Below are positions 27,054-35,707 of a stretch of 37,585 nucleotides of DNA, in pieces. Each line of letters opens with the position of its first letter. The first letter of the stretch is position 1. The translations under genes were made by a program, and so were the position numbers. The stretch is from a virus, in IMG/VR virus record IMGVR_UViG_3300003690_000264, positions 1 to 37,585 of that record. The stretch is one strand, 5' to 3'. The notes under the pieces are model-generated. The model did not search any database. It was not told where the DNA came from and saw only the letters and a list, made by a program, of their open reading frames with translations.

Positions 27054-27980
27054 ATGAACTCCCCTCAAGAAGAGGAGGGCCTCTTTGAGGTTGTTGGCAA
27101 AGCTGCCGACAAGCTAGGGGAAACCTCTGTTGGCAAGCGTGTTGGCGCTGTAGTAACTATTCTACTACTTGCTTTGTTAAGTGGTGGTGCCAACATGTCT
27201 ATTATACATGAGTATTTCAATGGCGAAGATACAGGACCTATCGGCGGCTGCAAGGACCCTGAGGCGACCAATTATAACTCTGCGGCGACTTTTGAAGATG
27301 GTAGTTGCACGTTTTTGGTAGTTGTATATGGTTGCACTAATCCTGAAGCTGAAAACTATCAGGTGAGTGCTACGCATGATGATGGGCGCTGCGTAGTTAT
27401 AAACGACAACCCCAATGGCACAACGAATGAAACTGCTGCTATTTATGGTTGCATGGATACAACAGCAAATAATTATGACGATAAAGCCACTGAAGATGAT
27501 GGCTCCTGTGATTATGAAGACGAGTATGAGGAAGAGCACGGGAACCATAGCGCAGTACATTTTTACCCCGGTTGGTATAACGAAGAGTTAGATAATGCAT
27601 CTGTTTTCTGGGTAGACCCCGAAGCTGATGGTATATCTGTACTAACAGACATAGATACCGACTGCTATGATTATAATGCATCTGTACTTCTTTATATAGA
27701 CGTATGGCATAATGAGTCTGGAGAATTTATTTATAAGGACTTATACCTGACCGTTAATGGTATGGATTGGGACGACCATTGGTTAAACTTCACCTTCGAG
27801 GAACTCAACGGAACAAATGGTACATGGTCCATGTGGGCTGCTTTACTGTTATGGGTCGAAGATGAAGATGGGACAGCTACTTTCAATTGTGATGGAGACC
27901 CAGATACCGATGATTGTGATGGAACATGGGTATTTCAACAACAGTTTAGTATTCCTATGATAAGAGTGGAGGAACTATGA
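27054..27980 (+). CDS. Membrane-anchored surface protein with GC-DPEA-NY-DGSC repeats (308 aa)
   Basis: A hydrophobic helix at residues 30-50 (VGAVVTILLLALLSGGANM) anchors an exterior acidic chain. Residues 65-85, 93-113 and 132-152 are three copies of a 21-residue cysteine repeat (GCKDPEATNY, then AATFEDGSC). Many N-x-S/T sites follow (NGTT, NASV, NFTF, NGT), fitting archaeal N-glycosylation. The repeats are a known feature of marine Bacteroidetes and Marine Group II surface proteins. Probably a virion spike or a protein placed in the host envelope. Confidence 0.8.
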   Translation: MNSPQEEEGLFEVVGKAADKLGETSVGKRVGAVVTILLLALLSGGANMSIIHEYFNGEDTGPIGGCKDPEATNYNSAATFEDGSCTFLVVVYGCTNPEAENYQVSATHDDGRCVVINDNPNGTTNETAAIYGCMDTTANNYDDKATEDDGSCDYEDEYEEEHGNHSAVHFYPGWYNEELDNASVFWVDPEADGISVLTDIDTDCYDYNASVLLYIDVWHNESGEFIYKDLYLTVNGMDWDDHWLNFTFEELNGTNGTWSMWAALLLWVEDEDGTATFNCDGDPDTDDCDGTWVFQQQFSIPMIRVEEL

Positions 27981-28282
27981 ATAACGGAGACGAAGGCGAA
28001 GATAAATTTGTTAACTTCCTGATGGGTGTTATTGCTGCCCCTGTTGTTATAGCATGGGTAGGACTCGCTATATTCTTAGTTATCATGTCTTTTAGAGACC
28101 CTTCGATGGTGCAGGATATAGAATCATATAAATCAGTGTTATTGATTGTTGGTTCACCAGCAATGGTTATTATATATAAGGTATTAGAAGTATGGACTGC
28201 TCAACAGAACAGTCAGATAGAACAGGTTAGAAAGGGAACTTTCAAAAATAATCATAATCACGAAGAGGAAAAGAATGAATGA
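27977..28282 (+). CDS. Two-span membrane protein, holin-like (101 aa)
   Basis: Hydrophobic helices at about residues 13-34 (FLMGVIAAPVVIAWVGLAIF) and 48-68 (SVLLIVGSPAMVIIYKVLEV), then a charged C-terminal tail. Layout fits class II holins, but no endolysin is seen in the window. ATGA overlap with the surface protein. Confidence 0.6.
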   Translation: MNNGDEGEDKFVNFLMGVIAAPVVIAWVGLAIFLVIMSFRDPSMVQDIESYKSVLLIVGSPAMVIIYKVLEVWTAQQNSQIEQVRKGTFKNNHNHEEEKNE

Positions 28283-28388
28283 CATTGAAGTAAGAGAATT
28301 GTACAACCAAGTGCAAGCGATGGAAGTAAGGTTAAAACACATGGAGAACACAATTGTGACAGATGAAGAGAAGGATGAAGAGGAATAA
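28275..28388 (+). CDS. Small acidic coiled-coil protein (37 aa)
   Basis: MNDIEVRELYNQVQAMEVRL then KHMENTIVTDEEKDEEE. Heptad-like start and acidic end. GAGG precedes the ATG. It overlaps the membrane gene by eight bases. Confidence 0.55.
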   Translation: MNDIEVRELYNQVQAMEVRLKHMENTIVTDEEKDEEE

Positions 28389-28390
28389 GT

Positions 28391-28648
28391 ATGGCAGAAA
28401 ACCAAAACAAGAAATACAATATTGACAAGACTCTGACTATGAGAAAGAGCGGTCAAGGCGAAAAGGTCTACAGTCATTCCGGCGGGAAGACACATGCACT
28501 AAGTAAGAAACCGCTTTCTAAGGAAAAGGCCCTACACCAAATTAGGGATATAACTGAATCAGAAATAGAGAGTAGAGAGTCTCACGGACATCATGTTGGC
28601 AAGAAACAACAGAGCAAGAACAAAGAAGCTCATAATCCTTGGCACTAG
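28391..28648 (+). CDS. Hypothetical basic protein (85 aa)
   Basis: MAENQNKKYNIDKTLTMRKS and onward; Lys/Ser/His-rich and probably flexible, ending SHGHHVGKKQQSKNKEA. No family recognised; with the next two genes it forms a set of basic small proteins before the packaging genes. Confidence 0.6.
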   Translation: MAENQNKKYNIDKTLTMRKSGQGEKVYSHSGGKTHALSKKPLSKEKALHQIRDITESEIESRESHGHHVGKKQQSKNKEAHNPWH

Positions 28649-28650
28649 AG

Positions 28651-28938
28651 ATGGTAGCTAAGAAAAAGACCAAGGCTAAGAAGAAGCAGGTAGCGGCAAG
28701 GAAGAAAGCCGGTGGTTCTAATGTAGGTAAGTATAAGGGCGTTAAAGCCTTTGCTGGACCTTCTGGAGGAGCACCAGCAGGTAGCTTTCCTATTAACACG
28801 CTCGCGCGCGGGAAGTCAGCTTTAAAGCTAGCTCATAACGCCCCACGCCCAGCAGGGATAAGAGCGGCAGTATATAGGAAATATCCCGGTTTGAAGCCTA
28901 AAGGTAAGAAGACCACTAAAAAGAAAGGTAAGAAGTAG
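28651..28938 (+). CDS. Lys-rich basic protein, possible DNA-binding virion protein (95 aa)
   Basis: Lysine-rich ends (MVAKKKTKAKKKQVAARKKA; KPKGKKTTKKKGKK) flank a conserved-looking core FPINTLARGKSALKLAHNAP followed by IRAAVYRKYPGL, a layout met in phage virion proteins. Histone-like condensation of packaged DNA is a reasonable guess. ATG 28651 chosen over an upstream TTG. Confidence 0.65.
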   Translation: MVAKKKTKAKKKQVAARKKAGGSNVGKYKGVKAFAGPSGGAPAGSFPINTLARGKSALKLAHNAPRPAGIRAAVYRKYPGLKPKGKKTTKKKGKK

Positions 28939-28939
28939 T

Positions 28940-29068
28940 ATGGCATATAATAGAGGTAAGCTTAAAAAGAACGGAGTCCCCCGTAAGAAACCGAAGAAGC
29001 GCCGAGTTCCTAAGGGAAAGAAAGGCGAATTTCGTGGTAAGAACGGTAAACTTCGAAAGAAGAAGTAA
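28940..29068 (+). CDS. Very basic small protein (42 aa)
   Basis: MAYNRGKLKKNGVPRKKPKK then RRVPKGKKGEFRGKNGKLRK; more than half Lys/Arg. Start overlaps the previous stop (TAGTATGG). Protamine-like DNA binding is likely from composition. Confidence 0.6.
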   Translation: MAYNRGKLKKNGVPRKKPKKRRVPKGKKGEFRGKNGKLRKKK

Positions 29069-29070
29069 GC

Positions 29071-29078
29071 TTTATATA
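29071..29078 (+). promoter_or_regulatory. TATA box before the packaging operon
   Basis: TTTATATA directly after the 28940-29068 gene. About 75 bases of leader remain before ATG 29181; it holds the small inverted repeat GTCCCTTAAGGAC (about 29104-29116) and AGGTGAT. Confidence 0.6.
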
Positions 29079-29180
29079 CATGGTCGTATCTACTTATACA
29101 GGGCGTCCCTTAAGGACCGAAGCCTCACAGAATAATAATACGCAAGCGTTCTCGGGAGCCCCACAATAAAAGGTGATATT

Positions 29181-29600
29181 ATGACAAATAATACAACAAC
29201 AAATGAAACAACAAACCTAACCAATGAGTTAGGAGAAGCAGAATCTGGAATGTTAGAAGGATTGATGGATATGCTAATCGGTTCGCCTGAGCTCATGCTC
29301 ATGGCTACATTAGTATTAGCTCTGGGTGCATACATTATGTATACCCAACCAGCAGTAAAGGCCCTGATTATGGGTTATATCGGTAAGCACGAGGATGAAA
29401 TCAACGCGCTTCTAGATACATATCTAACCAAAGCCCAGACTAAGGCTTATGAGAAGCTGGATGAAGCAGCTCAGAAACACGTAAAAGACGCAATGCTAAG
29501 AAATGTAATACTTTCTGCTTGGGACCAGAATGACGACAAGTTCGTTGCTGTGGTTAAGGCTGAAGCTAAGGAAGCTATCGTAGCTGCCAAGAAGCTTTGA
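29181..29600 (+). CDS. Membrane-associated protein (139 aa)
   Basis: Asn/Thr-rich N-terminus (MTNNTTTNETTNLTNELG), one hydrophobic helix around residues 33-55 (ELMLMATLVLALGAYIMYT), then a helical Ala/Lys-rich domain. Possible N-glycosylation sites at the N-terminus suggest it faces outside. AGGTGAT precedes the ATG. Confidence 0.65.
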   Translation: MTNNTTTNETTNLTNELGEAESGMLEGLMDMLIGSPELMLMATLVLALGAYIMYTQPAVKALIMGYIGKHEDEINALLDTYLTKAQTKAYEKLDEAAQKHVKDAMLRNVILSAWDQNDDKFVAVVKAEAKEAIVAAKKL

Positions 29601-29944
29601 ACGAGCATGAGTATGAAGAGCGTTTACGCTTACGCGTAGGAGAACCAGAATATGGTCGTCACAAAGAGCTTGTACGCCTGTTGGCTCGCAATCTGTCTCT
29701 TGAAGACGTTCTGTGGGAAGAAATTTCTCTACATATTCGGGATGTTAACCTACGAACAGAGCTCTTGCGCCAAAGAAACTCAATCGTTAAAGACATACAT
29801 ACGGAGTTCCGGGCGTTGAATATAGAGATACCTACTATGGTTGAAGAGAAGACCGAAGGGTTTGCTAAATTTTTGGAGGACTTAAATGAAAAACCTAGCG
29901 ATAAAGGAAGAGGGGAAGAAATTAAAGAAAGCCCTGACGGGTAA
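29597..29944 (+). CDS. Candidate small terminase subunit (115 aa)
   Basis: Helical protein (YGRHKELVRLLARNLSLEDV, then LHIRDVNLRTELLRQRN) located just before and overlapping the large terminase by 59 bases, the usual place for the small subunit that recognises viral DNA. No sequence family recognised. Start is TTG at 29597, overlapping the previous stop; the next in-frame Met comes much later. Confidence 0.55.
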   Translation: MNEHEYEERLRLRVGEPEYGRHKELVRLLARNLSLEDVLWEEISLHIRDVNLRTELLRQRNSIVKDIHTEFRALNIEIPTMVEEKTEGFAKFLEDLNEKPSDKGRGEEIKESPDG

Positions 29945-31568
29945 GAATGTCTATGACACTCGTTCGCTAGAAGAACTATTCGAAAGTGTTAGAAGTGACG
30001 AAAAGAAGATGGGACTGCTCGTGAAAGCTTTCTGTGAATGTTATTTAGTCGATGGTAAACAAAGAACTCTTAAATTAAGACCCCTTCAAGAAAAGATTGT
30101 TATAGCTTCACTAACACACCCTAAGAACATGAAGCAGCGTAAAGTAGCAATATTAGCTCCACGAGGCTGTGGGAAATCCTACGCCCTCTCGGTAGCAGTA
30201 GTTATTTATATGTTTTTCAAGCGTTTCAGGGATTTAGTCTTCGTGCTCGCACCTAGCGAGGACCAAGCAGCACTTATCTTCGGATATGTGTACAGGCATT
30301 TTAAAGACAATAAATTTCTGGACAGCCTAATAGATAATTATAAATTCCACAATAAGCCCCATATACGCATGAAGGGGGGCACATTAATGCGCAGGGCTCC
30401 ATTAGCGCCTAGTAATCAAGGGCAGGCTATACGGGGCCAACACCCTACATTCTGTATAGTTGATGAGTCTCCTCTCATCGACGATAGTCTATTTGTAGAT
30501 AATGTAGAACCAGCGATAGTTTCAAATAATGCCCCCTTCATAAACTTAGGTACACCGAAGTCAAAAGATAACCATATGTGGCGCTATTTGTATGATAACG
30601 CATATGACGCTACATGGACGAGAATGGTGTTTACATGGAGAGACGCAGTAGTGGTTGGAGATAGTTATGAAGCAGCTTATACTGAAGAAGATATGCTTGG
30701 AAAGATGATGGAATGGGGCGAAGATTCTATGTATTGGAGAACAGAATACGAATGTGAGTTTGTGGAAAGTATATCTAATGTATTCAATCCAGAAAAAATA
30801 AAGGCGTGTTTTGATGACTATACGCTCGCGACCATCCCCGAGTCCCCTTATGAAGGAGGAAGAAATTGTACTGTGGCTGTTGATGTTGGCAAATCTGTTA
30901 ATTCTACTGTCATTAGCGTATGGGCCGCTGAAAAAGCTGATGATTCAGATGTGGCACGACTTATATATATTGAAGAGATTAGTGCTAAAACTGGCGGGCA
31001 CGACATACCATATCAACGTAAACGTATCATGGACATTGCTAGAGGCTTTGGTGTTGGTAGGGTTATTATTGATGCTACTGGTATTGGTGGTGCGATTGAA
31101 CAGGACCTCCGAATAGCGTGTATTAATAGTGTACCTCAGATTCATTTTATACCTTTCATCTTTACAGGAGGACCCAGAGGAACTAAAACTCAAGTCTTTA
31201 GAGACTATGTATCCTTTATACAACAACAGAGAGTGAAGGTACCTAACCCAGAACATCTAGACGCGCTCGGGCAAAAAGTTATTAATAAATGGTTTAGGGA
31301 ACATGTAGATTTGCAATATGTTATGGATGCCGCTAATAAGACAGAACGTATTAGTGCTCCTAATGGTAAACATGATGATTATTGTGACAGTTCTGTTTTG
31401 GGGATTCATGCGACATTAGCTATGTTACCGGGAAGTGCTACAGTGGCTACTTCACAAGGCAATACTGCTAGTTTGCAACTTACTTCTAATATCGGAAGAC
31501 ATTCAGGAGTCTCCTTATTTAGGACAAAGGGACACGATTTCAAACAGAAAGGTAGATATTCATTATGA
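29886..31568 (+). CDS. terL: Terminase large subunit (560 aa)
   Basis: ATP-driven DNA packaging motor and nuclease. Residues 91-98 APRGCGKS (Walker A), 189-195 FCIVDES (Walker B), then coupling motif LGTPKS. The C-terminal RNase H-like nuclease has D333 in VAVDVGKS, IIDATGIGG and HDDYCDS. GGAGG precedes the ATG. Length is typical. Mapping its clade would identify the packaging type. Confidence 0.95.
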   Translation: MKNLAIKEEGKKLKKALTGKNVYDTRSLEELFESVRSDEKKMGLLVKAFCECYLVDGKQRTLKLRPLQEKIVIASLTHPKNMKQRKVAILAPRGCGKSYALSVAVVIYMFFKRFRDLVFVLAPSEDQAALIFGYVYRHFKDNKFLDSLIDNYKFHNKPHIRMKGGTLMRRAPLAPSNQGQAIRGQHPTFCIVDESPLIDDSLFVDNVEPAIVSNNAPFINLGTPKSKDNHMWRYLYDNAYDATWTRMVFTWRDAVVVGDSYEAAYTEEDMLGKMMEWGEDSMYWRTEYECEFVESISNVFNPEKIKACFDDYTLATIPESPYEGGRNCTVAVDVGKSVNSTVISVWAAEKADDSDVARLIYIEEISAKTGGHDIPYQRKRIMDIARGFGVGRVIIDATGIGGAIEQDLRIACINSVPQIHFIPFIFTGGPRGTKTQVFRDYVSFIQQQRVKVPNPEHLDALGQKVINKWFREHVDLQYVMDAANKTERISAPNGKHDDYCDSSVLGIHATLAMLPGSATVATSQGNTASLQLTSNIGRHSGVSLFRTKGHDFKQKGRYSL

Positions 31569-31575
31569 CGCAATC

Positions 31576-31583
31576 TTTATATA
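31576..31583 (+). promoter_or_regulatory. TATA box before the portal gene
   Basis: TTTATATA in CAATCTTTATATACTG, 32 bases before ATG 31615; leader only a few bases long, with no clear ribosome site. Confidence 0.55.
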
Positions 31584-31614
31584 CTGTTATGATTATACTA
31601 TATAAGTGGTAGCC

Positions 31615-32922
31615 ATGGCATTTCTTGATGGAGTACGAAGGATATTCGCCACAACTGGTAGTGCGCCCCCTTTTAAGGAGGATGAGCCTCTCAGTTTTGG
31701 AGCGGGCATTATAAAACGTTTAAAGCTGTCCAACGACTATTCATATGGTCAAAAGAAGAAGTATGAACAACACTTAGGAAAACCAAGGATATACATGGAC
31801 GTATATCTATCAGACCCTATTGTTCGTAGTTTAATAGACCTTCCTTGTTTTTACGCAGTCAAAGATAATTTTGATATTGTAACAGATAAGGATGATGTAC
31901 GTGAAAATATAGAACAGATGTTTAGAGATATAAATATTGAGAACATTTTATATGGTTGGGTACGTAACGCCAGAATATTCGGAACTGGGTATTTGGAGTG
32001 GACTGGAGATAATTTAGTACTCCGTTCTAGCCAAAACATGTATGTCAAAAGAAACGAACATGGACAGATTGAGTATTACTATCAGGATATAGGAGATGAG
32101 AAAGAGAATATTCACTTCGAACCAGAAGAGATTTGCGCTCTACTTAACAACCCCTTCGATGATTACGCTTATGGCCTTTCTGACATCCATCCCATTCTTT
32201 ATTTGGTTGACCTCAAAGATTATGCAGAACGAGACGTTGGGGCAGCTCTCAACAAGTATGCTTCTTCTCGCTTTGATATATCTTGTGGACTTCCCGATAT
32301 GCCTTATGGTCCTGACAAAATTAACGAAGTGGTTGACGCCTTTAATTCGTTAGCGCCCGGTGAAGATATAATTCACGGAAACGATATTATTATAAAAGAA
32401 CTACAAGGCACACAAAGAGCTTTTGAGTATGGAAAATATACAGATGATATATTAGATAAGATACATATGGCTCTTAAGGTCCCCAAGACTATGTGGACCG
32501 ACCCTGATAAAGCTAGACCTATTTTTGAACCTTATGTTAGATATTTACAAACTATGATTGAGGCTGCACTGAATGCTCAATTAATGCCTCAGCTGGAAGA
32601 CGGCGAGGCTAAATTTAAGTTCAGGCAGATTAATGTGGAAGACGCATTTACTAAAGCTAAGACAGATATGATATACCTATCTGAAGGTGTATTATCACCC
32701 GGAGAAGTTAGGGAAGAGCGTGGTCTGGACCCTGAAGGTGTAGTAGAATTAGATATGCTGAAAGATGTTGCCGTAAAGAAAGCAGGTGGCCCCCCAGAGG
32801 GACCCAGTGATAAGAACGCTAACATTTCTGGTGGTAAGGGCACCGACAAAAAAGAAGAAAGTGCTCGAGCCCCGAATAGAGGGAATAAACCTTCGGCAAA
32901 TGTAAAGGGGAAAAGAGCATGA
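31615..32922 (+). CDS. Portal protein (435 aa)
   Basis: Forms the DNA entry ring of the head. Typical features: SDPIVRSLIDLPC early, ARIFGTGYLEWTGD and IHPILYLVDLKDYAERDVGA in the middle, the KVPKTMWTDPDKAR-like segment, and a C-terminal Gly/Lys-rich disordered tail (PPEGPSDKNANISGGKG). Lies between terminase and protease, as expected. Start at ATG 31615 rather than an upstream GTG/ATG at 31606. Confidence 0.85.
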   Translation: MAFLDGVRRIFATTGSAPPFKEDEPLSFGAGIIKRLKLSNDYSYGQKKKYEQHLGKPRIYMDVYLSDPIVRSLIDLPCFYAVKDNFDIVTDKDDVRENIEQMFRDINIENILYGWVRNARIFGTGYLEWTGDNLVLRSSQNMYVKRNEHGQIEYYYQDIGDEKENIHFEPEEICALLNNPFDDYAYGLSDIHPILYLVDLKDYAERDVGAALNKYASSRFDISCGLPDMPYGPDKINEVVDAFNSLAPGEDIIHGNDIIIKELQGTQRAFEYGKYTDDILDKIHMALKVPKTMWTDPDKARPIFEPYVRYLQTMIEAALNAQLMPQLEDGEAKFKFRQINVEDAFTKAKTDMIYLSEGVLSPGEVREERGLDPEGVVELDMLKDVAVKKAGGPPEGPSDKNANISGGKGTDKKEESARAPNRGNKPSANVKGKRA

Positions 32923-33338
32923 GTTACGAAAAGTGTGTAGCATCAGTAGGTTCTACATTAAAAAAGCGTGGTGTTGACAACCACAAAGAGATGGCTGCTA
33001 ACATGTGTATCATGTGGGCTGATGGACATGGCGTAGAAAGAACGTTTGGTAGAACGTTGGATGAAGATGAAAAGAGACGCACGTTTGCTCTATCTCTAGG
33101 AGAAGACACTAATATATCATATACACAAGAGGACAACACGGAAAGTGTTACTTTCCCTGTTATAGCTATAACATCGGGCCCTCATGAGTATGAAGAAGAT
33201 GATATACAACAAAAGGTTTATATAGAACCTGAGATATTAAAGAACAATATAGAAGCTTTCAACGAGCTACCTATATATTTCAACCATCAAAGAACGCCAG
33301 ACGATTTAATTGGCATGGCTGCTAATCCTGAGGTGTAA
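32919..33338 (+). CDS. Prohead protease, N-terminal part (139 aa, stops before catalytic Ser)
   Basis: The end carries LPIYFNHQRTPDDLIGMAAN, which matches the His region of HK97-type (U35/U9) prohead proteases. The frame stops at TAA 33336-33338 after ANPEV. Skipping one base there continues as NERGQEVIDKVKEGDITHVS, holding the serine in VSI. The first 70 residues (MSYEKCVASVGSTLKKRG...) form an extra domain found in some phage proteases. ATGA overlap with the portal. Confidence 0.75.
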   Translation: MSYEKCVASVGSTLKKRGVDNHKEMAANMCIMWADGHGVERTFGRTLDEDEKRRTFALSLGEDTNISYTQEDNTESVTFPVIAITSGPHEYEEDDIQQKVYIEPEILKNNIEAFNELPIYFNHQRTPDDLIGMAANPEV

Positions 33339-34113
33339 TGAACGCGGACAAGAAGTGATAGATAAAGTAAAGGAAGGAGACATAACCCATGTCAGCATTG
33401 ATTGGTTTTCCAATGATGTTGACGTGATGGGGGATACGTTCGCAACGAACATTCGCCCAACAGAGGTTAGTTTCATTGACAATAACTCAATGGACCCCGT
33501 CTGCGAGGAATGTACTATTGACATGAAATGTGATTTACATGTAAAGGACGAACACCATAATTGTGGTTGTTCTGGCGCATGTGAATGTTCAGACGGAAAA
33601 CAAGAGGATATAAATATGACTGAAGAAACTCCTGTTAAAGAGAACTCCGAAGCGGAGAATATCGTGGAGCGCGAATTCGCGTCCCTACGAACGCAACTAG
33701 AAGAGATGACAGCTTCCAAAGCAGAAATCAATACTCAGTATGAAGATGCCCTCAAGATGATTGAGGAATTCAAACTTGCTGAGGAAGAGAGAGCTGCTAA
33801 AGAAGCCGAAGCTCGAAAGGTTGAGGTCGTGGAGGCGATTCTATCTAAGGAACTGATTTTCGGTACCTTAGAAGAGGATAAGAAAGAAGCTCGCCACGGT
33901 GAACTCACTGCTTGGGAGGAACCTAGGCTGACTGGTTTCAGCGAAGCTCTTGCTGCACTTCCGGTACCTGAGGACACAGAACGTACCTTCGGGAAGGGTA
34001 AATCCACCGAGGGAGAAGCTGTTCCAGCAGACACCGAGAGAGTATTTGCAGTCAAGATGGATGAAAAAACTGGGCGCATCAAAATCGACCCAGATGTACT
34101 AAGAGGTAATTAA
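33310..34113 (+). CDS. Prohead protease C-terminal part and scaffold (+1 frame)
   Basis: Useful protein starts about 33339. DITHVSIDWFSNDVDVMGDT contains the expected catalytic Ser; CEECTIDMKCD and CGCSGACEC form a cysteine-rich linker; from ATG 33616 (GAGG eight bases before) MTEETPVKENSEAENIVERE begins a coiled-coil, scaffold-like region to the end. Internal initiation would give free scaffold, as in lambda-type C/Nu3 genes. No ATG sits near the frame start, so reaching the serine needs frameshifting at 33336 or a TTG start at 33310. Confidence 0.72.
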   Translation: MAWLLILRCNERGQEVIDKVKEGDITHVSIDWFSNDVDVMGDTFATNIRPTEVSFIDNNSMDPVCEECTIDMKCDLHVKDEHHNCGCSGACECSDGKQEDINMTEETPVKENSEAENIVEREFASLRTQLEEMTASKAEINTQYEDALKMIEEFKLAEEERAAKEAEARKVEVVEAILSKELIFGTLEEDKKEARHGELTAWEEPRLTGFSEALAALPVPEDTERTFGKGKSTEGEAVPADTERVFAVKMDEKTGRIKIDPDVLRGN

Positions 34114-34115
34114 TT

Positions 34116-34511
34116 ATGGCAACAGAAATTTTGATAAATGATGGTGGTGCACCAGCACGCATCCTTCCATTTGTAGCGGCAGAAGATGTCACCGCTGGTA
34201 ACGCACTAACGTTCAATACCAGTGGCGAAGTCAAAAACGCTAACAGTGGGGATAGTGCAGGAGACAATTTTGCACTCTGCGGGTATGCACTCACAACCAT
34301 TACGTCAGGAAATGTCGTAAGTGTTATTTCTGGGCACGGCGTTATATTGAACGTCAATTGTGCAGACCTAAACGCTGGTGTAGGGTTAATGATGGGAACG
34401 ACAGATGGTCGTCTCCTTGCAGCAACCAACGCAGCCGCAGCTCCAAGCTGTCAAGCAACTACATTAGAGAACAATTCCGCAGCGGGTTTAACTAAGGTGA
34501 TAACCCACTAA
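34116..34511 (+). CDS. Head decoration-like protein (131 aa)
   Basis: Small, Ala/Gly/Thr-rich beta protein (ILPFVAAEDVTAGNALTFNT, ALCGYALTTITSGNVVSVIS) directly before the capsid gene. The pattern resembles lambda D/DUF2190-type capsid-stabilising proteins. Starts three bases after the scaffold stop with AGAGG upstream. Confidence 0.7.
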   Translation: MATEILINDGGAPARILPFVAAEDVTAGNALTFNTSGEVKNANSGDSAGDNFALCGYALTTITSGNVVSVISGHGVILNVNCADLNAGVGLMMGTTDGRLLAATNAAAAPSCQATTLENNSAAGLTKVITH

Positions 34512-34527
34512 GGGGTAGGTGATTATT

Positions 34528-35622
34528 ATGGTAGCACTAACTCAGAATTTAGCACCCGGTCTTCTTACTTCCCTTAACACTGGCGCTTACGCAGCGACTG
34601 GTGGTACGGGGGAACGTGTACTCATAGACTATAAAGACGCAATCAAAGACTACAAGGTCACAGACCTTGCTGCGATGGCAATGTTTACAGAACCTATGAC
34701 CACAGAGACCGGCGGTGATATTGATATCACTTTCGCAAAGCCTTCCATGGGAATGGAAGAAATCAACGAAGGTAATACACCACAATACCAGCACACTAAT
34801 CTACGCTCCGAGAGAGTATCAGTAGGCGAGTGGGGACTGGCTATGGGTGTTACACGTCGTATGATTGAGGACTCACGTTTCAATGAAGTCGAGATGGCTT
34901 TGAATGAAGCACGCAGGGCGGTAGACCGTCACGTTACAAAGCACGTTATTTATGCGCTGCTCGGTATCCTAGACACCACGTTTAATACTGGTGTTGACGG
35001 AGCTAGCATCGTAGCAGCCACAACTGAGGCTAACATTGTAGACTTTAGCGATAATGTTTACGGTGGTTTCCTAGGTAGTGGTTCAGAAATCAACGTCGGA
35101 CGTAACTATTCGTATGGTCTAACTGCTTCAGGCACGCTTCAAACAGGTCACTATGTAACCGCAGCTGGCGGAGCAGGCGACGGTGAACTCGCTCTAGGCG
35201 ACTTGACCACAGCTATGGAACTTATTGGTGGACACGGCTTTAATGCTAACTCCCTAATGATATCCCCAGCGCACTACAAGACTCTATTGAACTTGGCAGA
35301 CTTTACCACAGCAATTTCTGGCACAACTGCCAGCTACGGATTCCCGTATGTTGTTGAGGAAACTGCTCCTTTCAAGAATACTATAGGAACAGCTGTCGTA
35401 GGTAGCATTTATGGTCTAACCATTACTACCAACGCATGGTGCCCTCCTGATAGGATATTCATGTGGGACAGCAGCGTAAAACCTATGTCGTATGTAGAAA
35501 GGCGTCCTTTGACTGTAGAAGAGGCAAACCCCGGTTTCGGAATTGTCGGTTCTTACATGTCGATGAGATACGGACTGAAGGTCACAAGCCCGATGTCTGG
35601 TGTAATTATTATCAACGTTTAG
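34528..35622 (+). CDS. Major capsid protein, HK97-like (364 aa)
   Basis: Order (after protease/scaffold and decoration genes), size and composition fit the HK97 fold: a helical N-terminal arm (YKDAIKDYKVTDLAAMAMFT), an E-loop-like GGDIDITFAKP, a spine helix (RRMIEDSRFNEVEMALNEAR) and a C-terminal YMSMRYGLKVTSPMSGVIII strand. ATG 34528 has AGGTG six bases upstream; a GTG at 34519 is possible. Followed by a terminator. Confidence 0.85.
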   Translation: MVALTQNLAPGLLTSLNTGAYAATGGTGERVLIDYKDAIKDYKVTDLAAMAMFTEPMTTETGGDIDITFAKPSMGMEEINEGNTPQYQHTNLRSERVSVGEWGLAMGVTRRMIEDSRFNEVEMALNEARRAVDRHVTKHVIYALLGILDTTFNTGVDGASIVAATTEANIVDFSDNVYGGFLGSGSEINVGRNYSYGLTASGTLQTGHYVTAAGGAGDGELALGDLTTAMELIGGHGFNANSLMISPAHYKTLLNLADFTTAISGTTASYGFPYVVEETAPFKNTIGTAVVGSIYGLTITTNAWCPPDRIFMWDSSVKPMSYVERRPLTVEEANPGFGIVGSYMSMRYGLKVTSPMSGVIIINV

Positions 35623-35647
35623 ACACGTTAATTTTAATAAGGGCTCA

Positions 35648-35684
35648 GGGAGTGGGCCCTAACCACTCCCAATATTTTTCTTTA
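35648..35684 (+). terminator. Strong hairpin terminator after capsid gene
   Basis: GGGAGTGG (35648-35655) pairs perfectly with CCACTCCC (35663-35670), loop GCCCTAA, followed by a T-rich run (ATTTTTCTTTA). Likely caps the capsid transcript. Confidence 0.75.
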
Positions 35685-35707
35685 CTAGTCGTAGGAAGGT
35701 CAAAAAC

